DNA from: Hydractinia symbiolongicarpus
Taxonomy: Eukaryota; Cnidaria; Hydrozoa; Anthoathecata; Hydractiniidae
Assembly: GCF_029227915.1 (NCBI RefSeq)
Contig: NC_079876.1
Coordinates: 30,291,828-30,355,827 of the forward strand
DNA length: 64,000 bases
Reading direction: 5' to 3'
The notes under the pieces: generated by a model
Database searches by the model: none
What the model was told of the DNA's origin: nothing
What the model saw: only the letters and a program-made list of their open reading frames with translations
Program-made: the position numbers and the translations under genes
Part shown: in pieces, positions 38,435 to 50,251 of the stretch
How positions within the stretch are numbered: position 1 is the first letter of the stretch
Layout of the letters: every line of letters starts with the position of its first letter

Positions 38435-39139
38435 TCCGTTCTATGGGTTAAAAAAATGAGAGAGCCTATCCTTATGTTTTTGTGAGTCATAATATCCACC
38501 TCTTCCCCAGACCTTCACATTTATACCGACACAAAAAAAATTCTGCGAAACTTGAAAAGGCATAGATTAGAGTTTAGTAAGGATCAACAAAAAGATGTTT
38601 GTTTTTAAACTTTCAATCAATTTGCAGGTCCAGCGAATGCTTGCCAAACATTTCTTGTGTGACATTTATTTCTCTGTTTATTTTTCCCATTTATATTTTT
38701 ATAATTTTTTTATTATTAACCATTTAGTACAATATTTCTTTTATCCACGTCCGTGTTACGTCCTAATTGTCAATATTCAACTTTCAATACAAATTTTTTT
38801 TTGTCACCTGCAACGTGACCGTAAGATCTACAAGAAAGAAAAGAAAGAAAAAAATAGAATCTTAAAGTTGATCAAAGCTATGGCGTCTTCAAAAAATGTT
38901 TTTATTGATAGGGAAATAATGAAGGAAAAAGTTATTTGAATTAATTTGGTGATCCGACAGGACTAAAGTTATAAACAGGCAAAGAAGCTTTACCAAAACA
39001 TTTAAAAAAGAGTAAAATAAAACCTGAACAAACATTTCTCTGTTTTAACAGCGATAGTTAATTAAAGACAGCATCATCCACCAAAGATAATTTTCTTTCA
39101 ATCCAGAAGAAAAAACTTTCAAACATACTTTCAAATGCT
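38435..39139. promoter_or_regulatory. Shared upstream region of two divergent GPCR genes
   Basis: About 700 bases separate the two receptor start codons, which point away from each other, so both promoters must lie here unless distant 5' exons exist. I see no specific element beyond AT-richness. Confidence 0.4.
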
Positions 39140-39895
39140 ATGGCTGTTTATGGCCTAACAAGAGATACTTTACTGATCACACTACATAGTTTATCTCTTC
39201 TTTTCAACCTATTAGTTGTATTCACTATCATTCGGAAATGGAAAAAACGTGGCAAGTATCGTGTTATGGCTTTCAGCATAGCGTTATCAGATATATTGTT
39301 TTCCATCATTAATCTGCCAGTATATATAACCAACTTTATTTTACACAACGGAAGTAACACACTGGTCGTGTTCATGTTTTTATTTCACGTCTCTCTTTGT
39401 CATATCGTTTTACTCGCGATAGAAAGATTTGTCGCCATTGTTGCACCTATCTATGCAAAGATAAACATTACAAAGAGAGTCACTGAGAAGTTATTGATAG
39501 CTATTTGGATTGTGTTGTTAACTGGTTACGTTACCTTAGGTTTCTGCGTTGGGTATATTCAAAAAGTAGAAAAATTCGTTCAGAATAATCTTTTAGTTGG
39601 TTTTGCATGGTTGATGTTATTAGCAACTGTTTTCGTTGGCAGTTTGTACGCAGTTGTTGTTTACAAGCTCTGGAATATGCGACAACCTGGTGAAGTACAA
39701 AACAAAGAACAAAAACGTAAACACATGAAAGCTGTTATCTACTGCTTGTGCTTGACAGTTTGTTTTGTTCTCTCGCATATTCTTTTCGCTATTTTAGAAA
39801 TATGTGGTAAAACATTAATCTATGAAGCACATCTATTGATTATACTAAACGCACCGTGTAACGCGTTGTGTTTTCTTATTAAAGAGCGAATATAA
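39140..39895 (+). CDS. Rhodopsin-like (class A) GPCR, single exon, orphan, copy 2
   Basis: A 251-residue uninterrupted frame with seven hydrophobic segments. TM2 carries FSIALSDILFS, TM3 ends LLAIERFVAIVAP (ERF for DRY), and TM7 ends LNAPCNALCF (NAPxxA for NPxxY). Loop 3 has QPGEVQNKEQ, aligned with the TPGEV motif of the head-to-head neighbour, and both have a short TM6 with Cys-rich YCxCxxxC. The C-tail is only about five residues. No signal peptide. A paralogous, probably lineage-specific orphan receptor; ligand and G-protein coupling cannot be read from the sequence. Confidence 0.85.
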   Translation: MAVYGLTRDTLLITLHSLSLLFNLLVVFTIIRKWKKRGKYRVMAFSIALSDILFSIINLPVYITNFILHNGSNTLVVFMFLFHVSLCHIVLLAIERFVAIVAPIYAKINITKRVTEKLLIAIWIVLLTGYVTLGFCVGYIQKVEKFVQNNLLVGFAWLMLLATVFVGSLYAVVVYKLWNMRQPGEVQNKEQKRKHMKAVIYCLCLTVCFVLSHILFAILEICGKTLIYEAHLLIILNAPCNALCFLIKERI

Positions 39896-39954
39896 GGTTG
39901 AAAAAGAATATTACCAGCACATTTGTGATGTATATTTAACCTTTTTTTTGGTAA

Positions 39955-39960
39955 AATAAA
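39955..39960 (+). terminator. Polyadenylation signal AATAAA of GPCR copy 2
   Basis: AATAAA about 60 bases after the receptor stop codon. Confidence 0.5.
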
Positions 39961-40790
39961 AACAAGCACTGAAGTAACACAGTGCAGGTTGATATGTGGT
40001 TGTTGCGTTTTCGTCGTGGTTGAAAATATTTTGTAATAAAATATTTTATGGATTAAACTCACCAGTTTATCAACCTCGTTCCCTTACATTTTCATATTAA
40101 AGTCAGTAAGAAGAAAGGCACTTGGAATGACGCTTTCAAGTTGTAGGAAAACTCTCAAACTAGTTTGACTTAGAAGAGTTTAGAGAAGAAAAGTAGTTCA
40201 AGAGAAGAAAATATACTTATGTGTCCAACAGTACTTGGTTTGTTTTTCCAACTTAATCACTTGTCCTGCATATATTTTAAGGAAATAACTCTCTAACGGG
40301 CCATAAAATTATTAAAAAGCACATTAATAACCAAAGCAGATATTTATTGTCAGAAAAGATGGTTGGTTCACGCTATGCGTATTTTATACATAATACAACT
40401 TTATACAAAATAAAATAATTATCTTATATAAATATTTATAATACAATATGTAAAGAAAATAATTACAGTACAATTCAAAGGCATTGATAAGATACAATAA
40501 GAAATATTTAATACATTTTTTACATATGCTCAATGTGAACCGTAAGTGTGTGTTCTTGGGAATATACGACTCATTAGCACGATGTCGACATTTTCACACT
40601 ATAATTAAAGTGATGACGTACCGTCACTTTGGTGAATGGAAAGTTATGCATATCACTTCAACATGTACGAAATTTAGTAACATGGCTTTTCAAAATAAGT
40701 AAAAAGGTTCCAATTCGCTGTCACGGTTACACGTTAGAAATCGTAAAATAGCAATCACCATAGCAACACCCTTTGACGCGATTATCAATT
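39961..40790. other. Intergenic between GPCR copy 2 and the glycosyltransferase
   Basis: AT-rich sequence with short open frames only. Includes a fragment reading CAACCTCGTTCCC at about 40070, resembling the end of the 62.7-kb element. Confidence 0.4.
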
Positions 40791-42752
40791 CTAATACTTT
40801 GCATCCCACATTCCTTTGCGTGTATGAAAATAATGAAAAAAGAACGGCAGTCTGAGTCGTTCTATTTCGATGCCATTTTTTATAACTCTATCTGCGAAAT
40901 CCCAATCTTCTCCGCCCCATGAATTTTTGAACTTTTCCACGTCCATACCTAAAAGATCAAGCTCGTTATTCAAATAAATTATAAAAAAAATAATACTGAT
41001 ACCCAACTTCGTAACTATGGTAAAACCTGCAAGATTAAGACACTTTAATACAAGAAATATTAAATACCAGTCGTCAACCCGTGGAAAATCCACGGGGTCG
41101 CCCGTCTTTTATATGTCGCAATTCGTGTTCCCGTAACAGACAGACGACGGCTATTATTATAAAGACAAGCATCAAATTACTTCTTGGAATGGCAAATGTT
41201 GATTTTGACAGGTGATTTTTTTGTGTCTTTCAAAAAATTCGACAAAGAATCATTATTAAATGCCAACTGTTCAAAAGTTATCGCGCAACAGATTATTGGA
41301 AAAAATATCCGTCATCTAAAAAAAATCGTCACTTTTGTCCACCCAAAACAATTCCTTTCCTGTGTCACTCACTTTTTTATGCAGACGGAAAAAAACATTT
41401 AAAGACAATCTCGTCTATGGGGTCGAGGTTGATTTAAAGCCTTTCTAGAATATAGTCTTAAGTTAGCATTCCAATAAATTTTTTCTTGACGTCAAAAAAA
41501 AAATGCTAAAGATTGATTGCTTAGCATTGCGTACATTGGTTGGGATAATTAAAAAGCCAATAAAAAAACTTCAAGAGAATTTCTTTTAACGAAAAACTAA
41601 AAAAAAAAATAAAAAAATTAAAGGGAGAATTTATTTTGTGAAGCTATAGATTTTAATTAGGTCGGGTTTGTGAAAATCTTTAGTCGCGAATGGGTAATTA
41701 CTTTTTGTATTCTTTTCATGTTCAGTACGCAATTAAAGGGTAGAATTAATTAAAGACATATCATGCCGTGTAATAAGCCAGATTTTGGCTCAAACTAAAG
41801 GTATGTTTACATAAAAAAAAATCATTTTTGTTCATTTGTATGATGCAATAACCGATAAAATGTTTTCATAAATGATAAGTTAATAAATTATATTGTTTAT
41901 TAAAAAAAATGTCGCCAGCTAGACATTAATTTATCCAATGTAGCGAAGGCACAAATAAATTCCCCACTAAATTTGGTCATGCATGTTCGATCTTTAATGG
42001 GCGAGGTTTTGTTTCAATGTGAAAGCAATCTTAAAAAATTTTGCATGGTAACTTTTTTATGTTATTTCGCATTTTTCTGTATCATATTACTTTAATTTTT
42101 CCAAAATACCTGGTTAGCGATGGTCATTTCGGATTAACGATGATCTTTCCGGGTTAAAGATGGTCGTTAAAAAAATAGAAATCATTATTTACCTCCTATG
42201 CTATCCCAGTCGCTCTTGTAAAGACCAAATATACCGTAACCGAATGCTTCCCAAAATCCAGCAGGTTTATCACTACTTCTACCACATGTCAAACGCATTA
42301 AAAGAGGTGTGTATCCCATTTTTCCTTTAACACAATGCTGAAAATGAAAAATAAGTAGCAATAATCCAGAAGGAAATAAAAAGAGAATCAAAAAATTCTA
42401 TAAATGCTATGAATCACGTGGAAGCCAGAAAATTATTGATCGAGAGTCGATATGAAGTCGATATAAAATGTTATTAGTCCCGTACCTTTCTGGTGTCATC
42501 AATAAAATTTAGTGGAAATTCTAAATGGACGTCTGTTTGTAACACAATGCTATCAGGATCTGTGATTGTACTAACCGCTTCTTGGATGGCAGATGTTTTG
42601 TGAAAATGACCTGTCTTTCGAATTACCTGAAAAATTGTGTTTGATAAAGATGCTATAGCCCTCAACTTTTATTTCTTATCCAACCACAGCTACAACAACT
42701 AAAACAACGACAACAAAGACAACAACGACAGCAACGACAACAAACACAACAA

Positions 42753-42784
<32 letters not shown>

Positions 42785-45700
42785 CGGCTGAAACTAAGGC
42801 AACTAACCTTCCAATGGGGTAATGGACTTCGTCTCAAGACTTCTTCTGCATCAACATCAAAACTTTCAAAGTCGGTCAGAATTAGATTGAATCGAGTGTC
42901 ATTAGTTTGCAGATAAATTTTACTGATCGATTGAATATATTGATGAACCCAGAATCCTTGATTCTTTACTAATATGAAAAATAACATATATCAACAGAAC
43001 GCTTCAGACGAAAAAACAATAATGAAATTAAACAGATAACAGTAATAGGTAATTTAATCAACTTTCAGAAAATGGATTTCTTTGTTTAACTTTGTTAGAT
43101 GGGGTTGGCTTGCATCAGACAATAACAACAGAATTTCTACACAACCCTACCTGAAACTATCAAATTAACCATTGCGTTCTTTTTCCACTGAAATTTTTTT
43201 GGATAGTACAGTGAAGAGGTATGTATAGGTCGAAACAAGTACACGGATAGACGTCGAAGAATTTTCAAATGATTATCTTTCACAACTAATTCAAGCAAAT
43301 ATCTGTCTCCTTTCAGTTCGTCATTTTCTTCTTCCATGTTCACTAATTTAACTAATACGTAACGTCTAAAAATAATTATTACGTCAAAAAATAAATAGTT
43401 TTTGTAGGCGCTGCGTACAATACATAAGAAGGCAGAAGTATATAAATAGTACCACCCCCCAATTACCGCCCCTCAGCATCTGCATGCCTATATTGGTCAC
43501 CACAATGCTTAAGGTACATTTTGTGACCTGTGTTATAAAAAGCAATTTTGGGGAATAAATGAACTTGTCTGTATATTGATATTTACTATAATGGATTGCT
43601 TATCCACTACTTATCCACTAAAAAGTTGTAATACAAAGAAAGAAAATTTCGTTTAAATTTTTTTTTAAAACAAAAATTAGCACTATAATAATTTTTCAGT
43701 GTGTATTAAACATAAAGTTAATTAATAGTAAGTAGTAAATTAATTTGACAATTAGCTTGAGGTGTTTATCTTGCACACAGCTGTACGCTAACTCACCCCA
43801 TCTACTTGCACAATTGAAAGCTGACCCACCCCATCTACTTTACACAGCTATACGCTAACCCACCCCATCTACTTGCATAATAAAAAGCTGACCCACCCCA
43901 TCTACCTGTACACAGCTGTACGCTAACCCACCCCATCTACTTGCATAATAAAAAGCTGACCCACCCCATCTACTTTACACAGCTATACGCTAACCCACCC
44001 CATCTACTTGCATAATAAAAAGCTGACCCACCCCATCTACCTGTACACAGCTGTACGCTAACCCACCCCATCTACTTGCATAATAAAAAGCTGACCCACC
44101 CCATCTACCTGTACACAGCTGTACGCTAACCCACCCCATCGACTTGCATAATAAAAAGCTGACCCACCCCATCTACCTGTACACAGCTGTACGCTAACCC
44201 ACCCCATCTACTTGCATAATAAAAAGCTGACCCACCACCCACCCACCTTCTTGCACACAGCAGCATAATAAATATTTTTTTCTATACATAATTTTATTTT
44301 TTCATTTGTTCTATATATTGGAAATTGCTTTGTCATGCACAAAGAACGAGTGTCGAGAGGCAAAGTGATGTTTTCCGATTAAGACAAAAAATTAGTTCGC
44401 AAATGATGCAAAAAGATTGGAAACATACGTTTAATTAGATTTGTGGATTTGTTATCACCACACCTGCCAGCCAGATGTCACTAACAAAAGTTAGATCTTA
44501 GTAACTAATAGTTCTACACTTAATCAATTCTTTTCTAATATGTAATTCAATCTTTTAATTTAAGCTGATAAAGAATTTTGAATTAGACGGTTCAAAAACA
44601 ACCAAACTTCTTTCATATTAAATACAAGTCTACCTAGCTTAAAGCTTATCTCCCGCGAATAAGCAAGTTTGGGTTAAAAGATCTTTGAAAGTGAAAATCT
44701 TTGTTTTTTTTGAAAAATCTTCACAATTATGGAAAATTATGACGTCATGACCAGCTCTAAAACATGTAATTGATGTTATTGAGCATAATTATAGTAAATA
44801 AGGATTGAAAATTTTTTAAAATGCCAAACAAATGTGAAATCGGCACTTGGTTACTAATTGTATAATTGACATTTCTTTATCTAAATTAAAACGTGTAGCC
44901 TAAACTCTTACAGAAATCTATTTAACATACTTTGCGTAAGCCAGCTTCAAAGCATTCATATATTTACCAGTTACCCATTGAGCTGTTTCGTCTGTTGCCA
45001 ACATGTTTCCTTCACAATGCATTGGCTTTAAAGATTCGCCGACGCACTCCTTCGTGTGGGCCCACGTTTCGTCCTTGGGAAAAATTTTAGTTGTGATGTT
45101 GTAGTAATGAGGTAAATGCACAGCTCCGTATGTCCCCAGGTTCTTTGCTTCACTGCTATTTCGTTTGATAAGCCAACTTGGTTTGTAAGTCTTGAATAGC
45201 AACGCCTCTCTAACTTCTGAGAATCGTACGCGAGGGAGAGATAAAAAATCGCGACTATCTCTTGTGAACAAAGCAGTATTACTGTGCAAGATCCGTTCTT
45301 TCATTTTCTCAATCTGTTTCACATGACTTGGTAAATCTTGCTGTCTAAAATCAAATTTTAAATGGTCCAAATACACTAGCCCGTTTTCCATGTCCGAGTC
45401 ATCATAGTATTTCGATACGAATTTACTGGTAATTGTTTCAAATTGATGAGACGTTGGCGTCATCCAGGCTACTTGTAAATGAGTTCTCCCTCGTTGTTGT
45501 TTCCAGAGAATATCAAAAAAATATTTTCTGTCCTTCTGGAGAAAAATATCACGTGACTTTTGTTCGATATACTTGTCGAACTGATCGATATATGACCATT
45601 CTTTACCTAACAAAGAAAAACATCACGAAAATGAGCCCAAGAAAGAGGAAAATACATTGTGAAATATTAAGTCACATGTCCCGTGATGTAATTCTAATAT

Positions 45701-47882
45701 TTGGTTGTTACTTAGTGACATTAGATCTAGACTGAAAAATAGATTCGCTTCAAGAGTTGCTCGAAACCTAGTTGGCAATTCACTCGATAAAAAAACAATA
45801 AAAAAAAACAGAATTTATTCCCTAGAAATTGTTATGCAGGTTTGAATAATCGGTGAACCAACACCCGGCTTGTAACCTCTGATTGCACTAAACAACATAG
45901 TTCCAACTTGCTTTAAGTTAGTAATTTTTATCATATAACATTAATAGTACATTCCTTACAGTTGTGTTGTCATGCTCTAACATACCATGGCACAACAAAA
46001 AGGGGCACAATGTAAACTAACAAACCTTACTTACCCACTTTGTGCCCCCTAAACTCTCAATTCATTAATATACAATATTTATTAGAAGTATGTTCGTAAA
46101 TTTATTAATGTTAATGAGTTTTATTTCTGTTAATTGTGACTTCAAGTTCTTTGTCTAATGTGTAAAGGTGGGTTTCCACTCAAACGAATTTGGTTGAATC
46201 GTTCGACGTCGATCTATTCGACCGCATTCATTTGAGTGGAAACCCGCATTAGGAAGAACCTATGGTTATTTTTACACCATTACAACCCACGAGCTTTAAA
46301 TAGAAAAGGGTTGAAAATACTTAAGGACATGGTTACACTACTTAGATTAATTTAAAGCCCGTTGAAGCAAAAAGAAGCAAAAAATTTATAAGTAAGTGGT
46401 ATATGTCGAATTTCGTTTCTTAGCTTATGGTCTAAGCTCTTAACGCCTCATGGTCATTATGCTTAGCTCATCGTTAGCCCATAGTGAGAACCAAGCTTTA
46501 ATGACCTTCTATAATTATTGGAGCACATTGGAAACCGGATGTATGAGATTTTTTGCAACCTTTGGTCGTAAAAAATATGACGGAAATAAAGCCATATGAT
46601 ATTTTAGAACTACAAGACGAAAAAGAACACAAGGGGCTCTTTGACATCAAGCATCTCAAAACAGCTAATTTCTTTACAAGCATGACTGTTAATTCCGTGA
46701 TATTGTAATGAAAAAATATTGTATATATAGCTACAATGCACTTGACCTTCTGTGGTCAGTTTAAAGTGCACCAAAGTCACTATCTTTTTTTTCATGATTG
46801 CTTTTCACCACAAACAAAAACTTGACTATCGCACTTAAATCCAGTCATCCTTAACCTCATATTCCACCTCTTAAAATTTCCTCCATGGTGGCTATGAATG
46901 AGTAATATTTACAATGAAAATATATTTTAGCTGAAAGTGTAAAAAAAGGCGAAAATAATTTATATGCTTAGAAGTGGCTGTTTTGTAGACAACAATAAAA
47001 TGTTAAAAAAAAGAAAGGATGATTTGTTGATGGTCCACATCGTAGCCATTCACAAGTATATAGAGCAGAAAAAAGAGTGAAAATGGAATTAGCAGTTTGC
47101 CAGAAAAGCTGCGGACAGTTACAAAATTCATTCTGAAAAAAGACTCAAAATAAACTTCTTGAGGTTAAATGCTACTATGCTAGAAGCTTGTTGAATATCG
47201 GTCTCTAAAAAATAAATAAAAAAGAGAAATCTACATTAATTCATAACGTATGAACTATGAACGCTCTCTGTAACTTTATTTTAAAAGAAAATTTTGAACA
47301 GAAAGGGGTGCGTGTTGAAGAGGGGTGCGTATTGAGAAGGGAAGAGGGAGAGGGGACAAACGTTAGTTGGTATAATCCCTTACCTGTTGTTCTACCGACG
47401 CTTCCAATGAGTTGGACGTGAAGTGGGTCTTCATCTTGACTTAACCAAAATTCCGAGCAGTCATCTGAACTGATTGCAAATTTAAAAAGCCCTGTTTCAT
47501 TTGGATGTATGTAACCAAATACACGTGCACCGAATTTGACATCTGTTTGTCGTATGAACAGATCGTTTGTAGTGTCTCTGCGATACGGTGAAAAGGGAAA
47601 CAACGGGTGACTGCGTAAATTCTCCACGTTAAAACCGCAAATGAAATCCCAGTAATGCACGTTTACTTTGTATTTTAGATGCTCTTCCGTTTCTGGTTGC
47701 ACAATGCTGAATACATGCCGTTCTAACGTCGTTTTCACTGGTTTATTTCGAAATAAACTTACAATAACAAAATGATTTTTGGTCTTCATGTCCAGCAAAG
47801 ATAGGATAAGAAATAACAGCAATAAAATGACGCTACAGTAGACAGTTAAAGATAAGCGAGTTAAAGGATTCTGGTGCAACAT
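40791..47882 (-). CDS. PA14-domain beta-1,4-N-acetylgalactosaminyltransferase (B4GALNT3/4-like)
   Basis: A Golgi type II enzyme; relatives add beta-1,4-GalNAc to GlcNAc-terminated glycans (family knowledge). Seven exons: 47384-47882, 44931-45606, 43151-43365, 42808-42968, 42486-42626, 42193-42337 and 40791-40948, all GT-AG with consistent phases, giving 664 residues. A short cytosolic N-terminus is followed by a membrane anchor at about residues 11-30. A PA14 domain starts near residue 75 (VNVHYWDFICG, later FGYIHPNETGLFKFAIS) and runs into exon 2. The catalytic part has VKNQGFWVHQYI, a DxH site in LQTDVHLEFP, then FGLYKSDWDSIGG, and WGGEDWDFADRV with the FFFHYFHTRKGMW end typical of the family. 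It is shorter than the roughly 1000-residue vertebrate enzymes, mainly between PA14 and catalytic regions. Intron 2 holds a minisatellite. Confidence 0.93.
41072..41165 (+). repeat. Dispersed repeat with CCGTGGA hairpin, copy 3 (short)
   Basis: CCCGTGGAAAATCCACGGGG, then CGCCCGTCTTTTATA and AACAGACAGACGAC. An internally shortened relative of the copies at 17.5 and 31.7 kb, in the last intron of the glycosyltransferase gene. Confidence 0.65.
42686..42783. repeat. (CAA)n-type microsatellite
   Basis: Interrupted CAACAA/CAACGA repeats ending in an uninterrupted CAA run, in the intron just downstream of exon 4 of the glycosyltransferase gene. Confidence 0.9.
43779..44248. repeat. 67-68-bp minisatellite with two half-units
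   Basis: About seven units. Each holds two related halves ending CCCACCCCATCTAC, one starting TGCATAATAAAAAGCTGA and one starting CACAGCTGTACGCTAA. Units are nearly identical, with TTTACACAGCTATACG or CTGTACACAGCTGTACG at one variable place. Lies in intron 2 of the B4GALNT-like gene. Confidence 0.95.
45998..46050. repeat. Short hairpin with GGGGCACAA / TTGTGCCCC arms
   Basis: Inverted arms AGGGGCACAA and TTTGTGCCCC separated by about 28 bases, in intron 1 of the glycosyltransferase gene. Confidence 0.6.
46166..46253. mobile_element. Small inverted-repeat element, about 88 bp
   Basis: GTGGGTTTCCACTCAAACGA at the left pairs with the inverted TTTGAGTGGAAACCCGCAT at the right. Arms of about 17 bases, non-coding, MITE-like. 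Confidence 0.6.
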
Positions 47883-47989
47883 TGTGACTAGAACGAACTC
47901 ACAACTTCCTTGATCACTTCTTTCCTTGCAAGGAGTTGATTTATTAGGAAGTATAAATCCTTTTTAATTCGACCCACGCTTGAGTTAAT

Positions 47990-48890
47990 TAACCATTAAG
48001 AACTTTTCAGCATTGATTAGCTTTTCGACTAAACACAAAAACGTCTTCGAAGTGTTCCAAAATAACTTTTTTGTTGTTGCGAATTCGATCTGGTATGACC
48101 ATTGCAAGCATATCCCTACTTGTTCTCTTGTGGTTAAAAAATACTAAAGATGTACATAAAAAACAAAAAAGCTTTATTGAAGCTTAATTCAGGTTTTTTT
48201 AATTTTCATCCGGATGGAGAACAACTCTGTTGGGGGTAAGTAGAAAGCTCCATTGTAGTGGTTTTATAATGCAACGTCTATCACAACTAATTAAAATCGA
48301 AGTGAAAAACAGCGCTTTTGTCGGTTGATGTTTAATTGACATACATCTATATGCCTTTATAACGGATATATGTTTTAATGTATGTTTTAATATAAGGTCG
48401 TACAAAAAAAACAACTTTGTACCTAGGATTAAAGTTTTGTGTGCATATTTTAAAAAGCAAAAAGTCTGTCACATCAATTTTGTCGTTTGTAGCACGCGAA
48501 GGGGACAGCGGTAAATAAAACTGCTGATTAAAAAATCATGATGTAAGAGAGTTATTTAAGATGCCTCGCTACACTGGAATGACCCATCCTCGTCCCCAGG
48601 GTCTTGTGGAATGACCCGTTCTTACTATTATTTAGTTTTTGTAACAAGTAGATAACAAGATCAATTGAAACTCTTTAAACAAAGAAGGTATAGCGTTTTT
48701 ATACTGTATTTTATATTAAGACGTTTGCGGAAGAACAACATGTTGTACCCAAAACGTCAATCAGACTGTATAGAAGTCTATTAGTGTTTATTTTTATTTG
48801 TGATTATTAAATTATTTATAGTTCTACATCTTTACACAATTTAGCCCTACAGGTACAAGCTTTAACCTAAACACAAATGTCAACATTCAC
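47990..48890. other. Intergenic, upstream of the glycosyltransferase
   Basis: Mostly AT-rich unique sequence. It includes a fragment at 48590-48607 reading TCGTCCCCAGGGTC, like the end of the 62.7-kb element. Confidence 0.4.
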
Positions 48891-48892
48891 AG

Positions 48893-48960
48893 GGGCGGAT
48901 CTAGGGTTAGGCAGCCTAGGCAATTGCGTAAGCCTAATTTTGTGGCCTAGAAAAAAAATT
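48893..48960 (+). repeat. Dispersed repeat end GGGGCGGATCTAGG
   Basis: GGGGCGGATCTAGGGTTAGGC followed by a degenerate duplicated GCCTA motif. A related sequence lies inverted at about 55926-55961. Confidence 0.5.
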
Positions 48961-49124
48961 CTATAGATTTAGATAGAATAATCTATAAAAAAAAGAATTA
49001 TTTTCGTAAATTGGTTTTGGCATCCGCCGATTTCGACTTCATGACGATGCAGCGTTTTTTCCGATTTTTTCATCATTGATATTTTACTTAAAAGCAAACC
49101 CGGGGCGAACTTAGGCAAAAATGT

Positions 49125-49340
49125 CGATTCGCCTAAATCGTCCGCGGGTTTTAAAGTTCTGAATGAATGAAAATCACAGGTGGAAGAAAAAACGTCTAAA
49201 ACGTCCGCGGGTTTTCAAGTTTCAATGAATGAAATTCTGAAATGGGAAGAAAAAACGCCTAAAACGTCCGTGGGCTTTTAAGTTAAAACGCCTAAAACGT
49301 CCGTGGGTTTTTAAGTTTATACGCCTAAAACGACCACGGG
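49125..49340. repeat. Short tandem array, unit CCTAAAACGTCCGCGGGTTTT
   Basis: Five variants of ACGCCTAAAACGTCC plus GYGGGTTTTNAAGTT. Spacing is about 35-70 bp; the first two units carry longer inserts with GAATGAATGAAA. Confidence 0.8.
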
Positions 49341-49718
49341 TATGGTTACATGAACGACAAGTGGATGCTTCTTTTTCAACATGGTTTAGCTGGGTCAGGT
49401 CTAATTGCAGGAAGAACCTCAAGTGGCTAGAATAAATCAAAGCAATTGTATGCTAGCTAAGTTAAATGAAAAAGTTTTGAATTTGGAAACCCTTTCAGAT
49501 AATAAAAGGATTGGAAATGCTGGAGGGAAGTATTTTTGTCACGTCTGCCATGTTGTTGTCTCAAACCAAACCTTCATCCTGCCTCTGCAAGAGACAATAA
49601 ATACATTGCTTTAAAGTAAGTAATACTTTATATATTTTAGTTTTTACTGCTGCTTGATTTAAGACAATTTTGTTTCAAGAACTATTCTCAAAAGTGGTAA
49701 ACCACCAGATGTTCTTAC

Positions 49719-50161
49719 AAAATTCCCCAATTACGTAAGGTGCGTAGCGCCGCAATGTAATTGAGGTTTTATGAATATAAAATTGAAATACGATTTAATA
49801 TTGGATAATCGAGCCCATTCTCGCGAATAATGGCACCCCGGGTGAAGCTAATGTTACAATTAAGAACCAAATAAAAAACGTTGATAAAATGCTATGTTCT
49901 ACAAATATAAACATTACAAAAGCGTGTCGTTAATAAAAACCAAGTGTACGACTTCGAACAGACGACAGATCTGCCACAGGTTTCACCTTCTATAGTTTGA
50001 ACAATTACCTAACAAGATAAAGGAAAAAAATCATGCATTAGGTTGTCTCTTTGAAGCATCGGGCTGTTGGGTGGGACAATATTAAATCGTATTTCAATTT
50101 TATATTCATAAAACCTCAATTACATTGCGGCGCTACGCGCCTTACGTAACTGGGGAATTTT
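49719..50161. mobile_element. Foldback element with 85-bp inverted arms (443 bp)
   Basis: Arms 49719-49803 and 50077-50161 are inverted copies beginning AAAATTCCCCA and ending TTTAATATTG, with only a few mismatches. The inner end of the left arm runs on into a stretch (about 49788-49850) that matches the terminal repeat of the neighbouring DIRS element. No coding capacity. Likely a non-autonomous relative. Confidence 0.75.
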
Positions 50162-50248
50162 ATTTCATATAAAATTTCCATACGATTTAATATTGGATTA
50201 TCGATCCCATTCTGCCTCATAATGCCACCCCGAGTGCCGCTCTGCCTC
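50158..50248 (+). repeat. DIRS-like element, inverted terminal repeat at the 3' side
   Basis: Begins TTTTATTTCATATAAAATTT and ends GCCGCTCTGCCTC. It is the inverted copy of 53839-53929. Confidence 0.9.
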
Positions 50249-50251
50249 AGT

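Noticed and set aside
43990-44172. Open frame across the minisatellite with repeated GWVS/GG residues
   Set aside because: By-product of the tandem unit inside an intron of the antisense-oriented glycosyltransferase gene.
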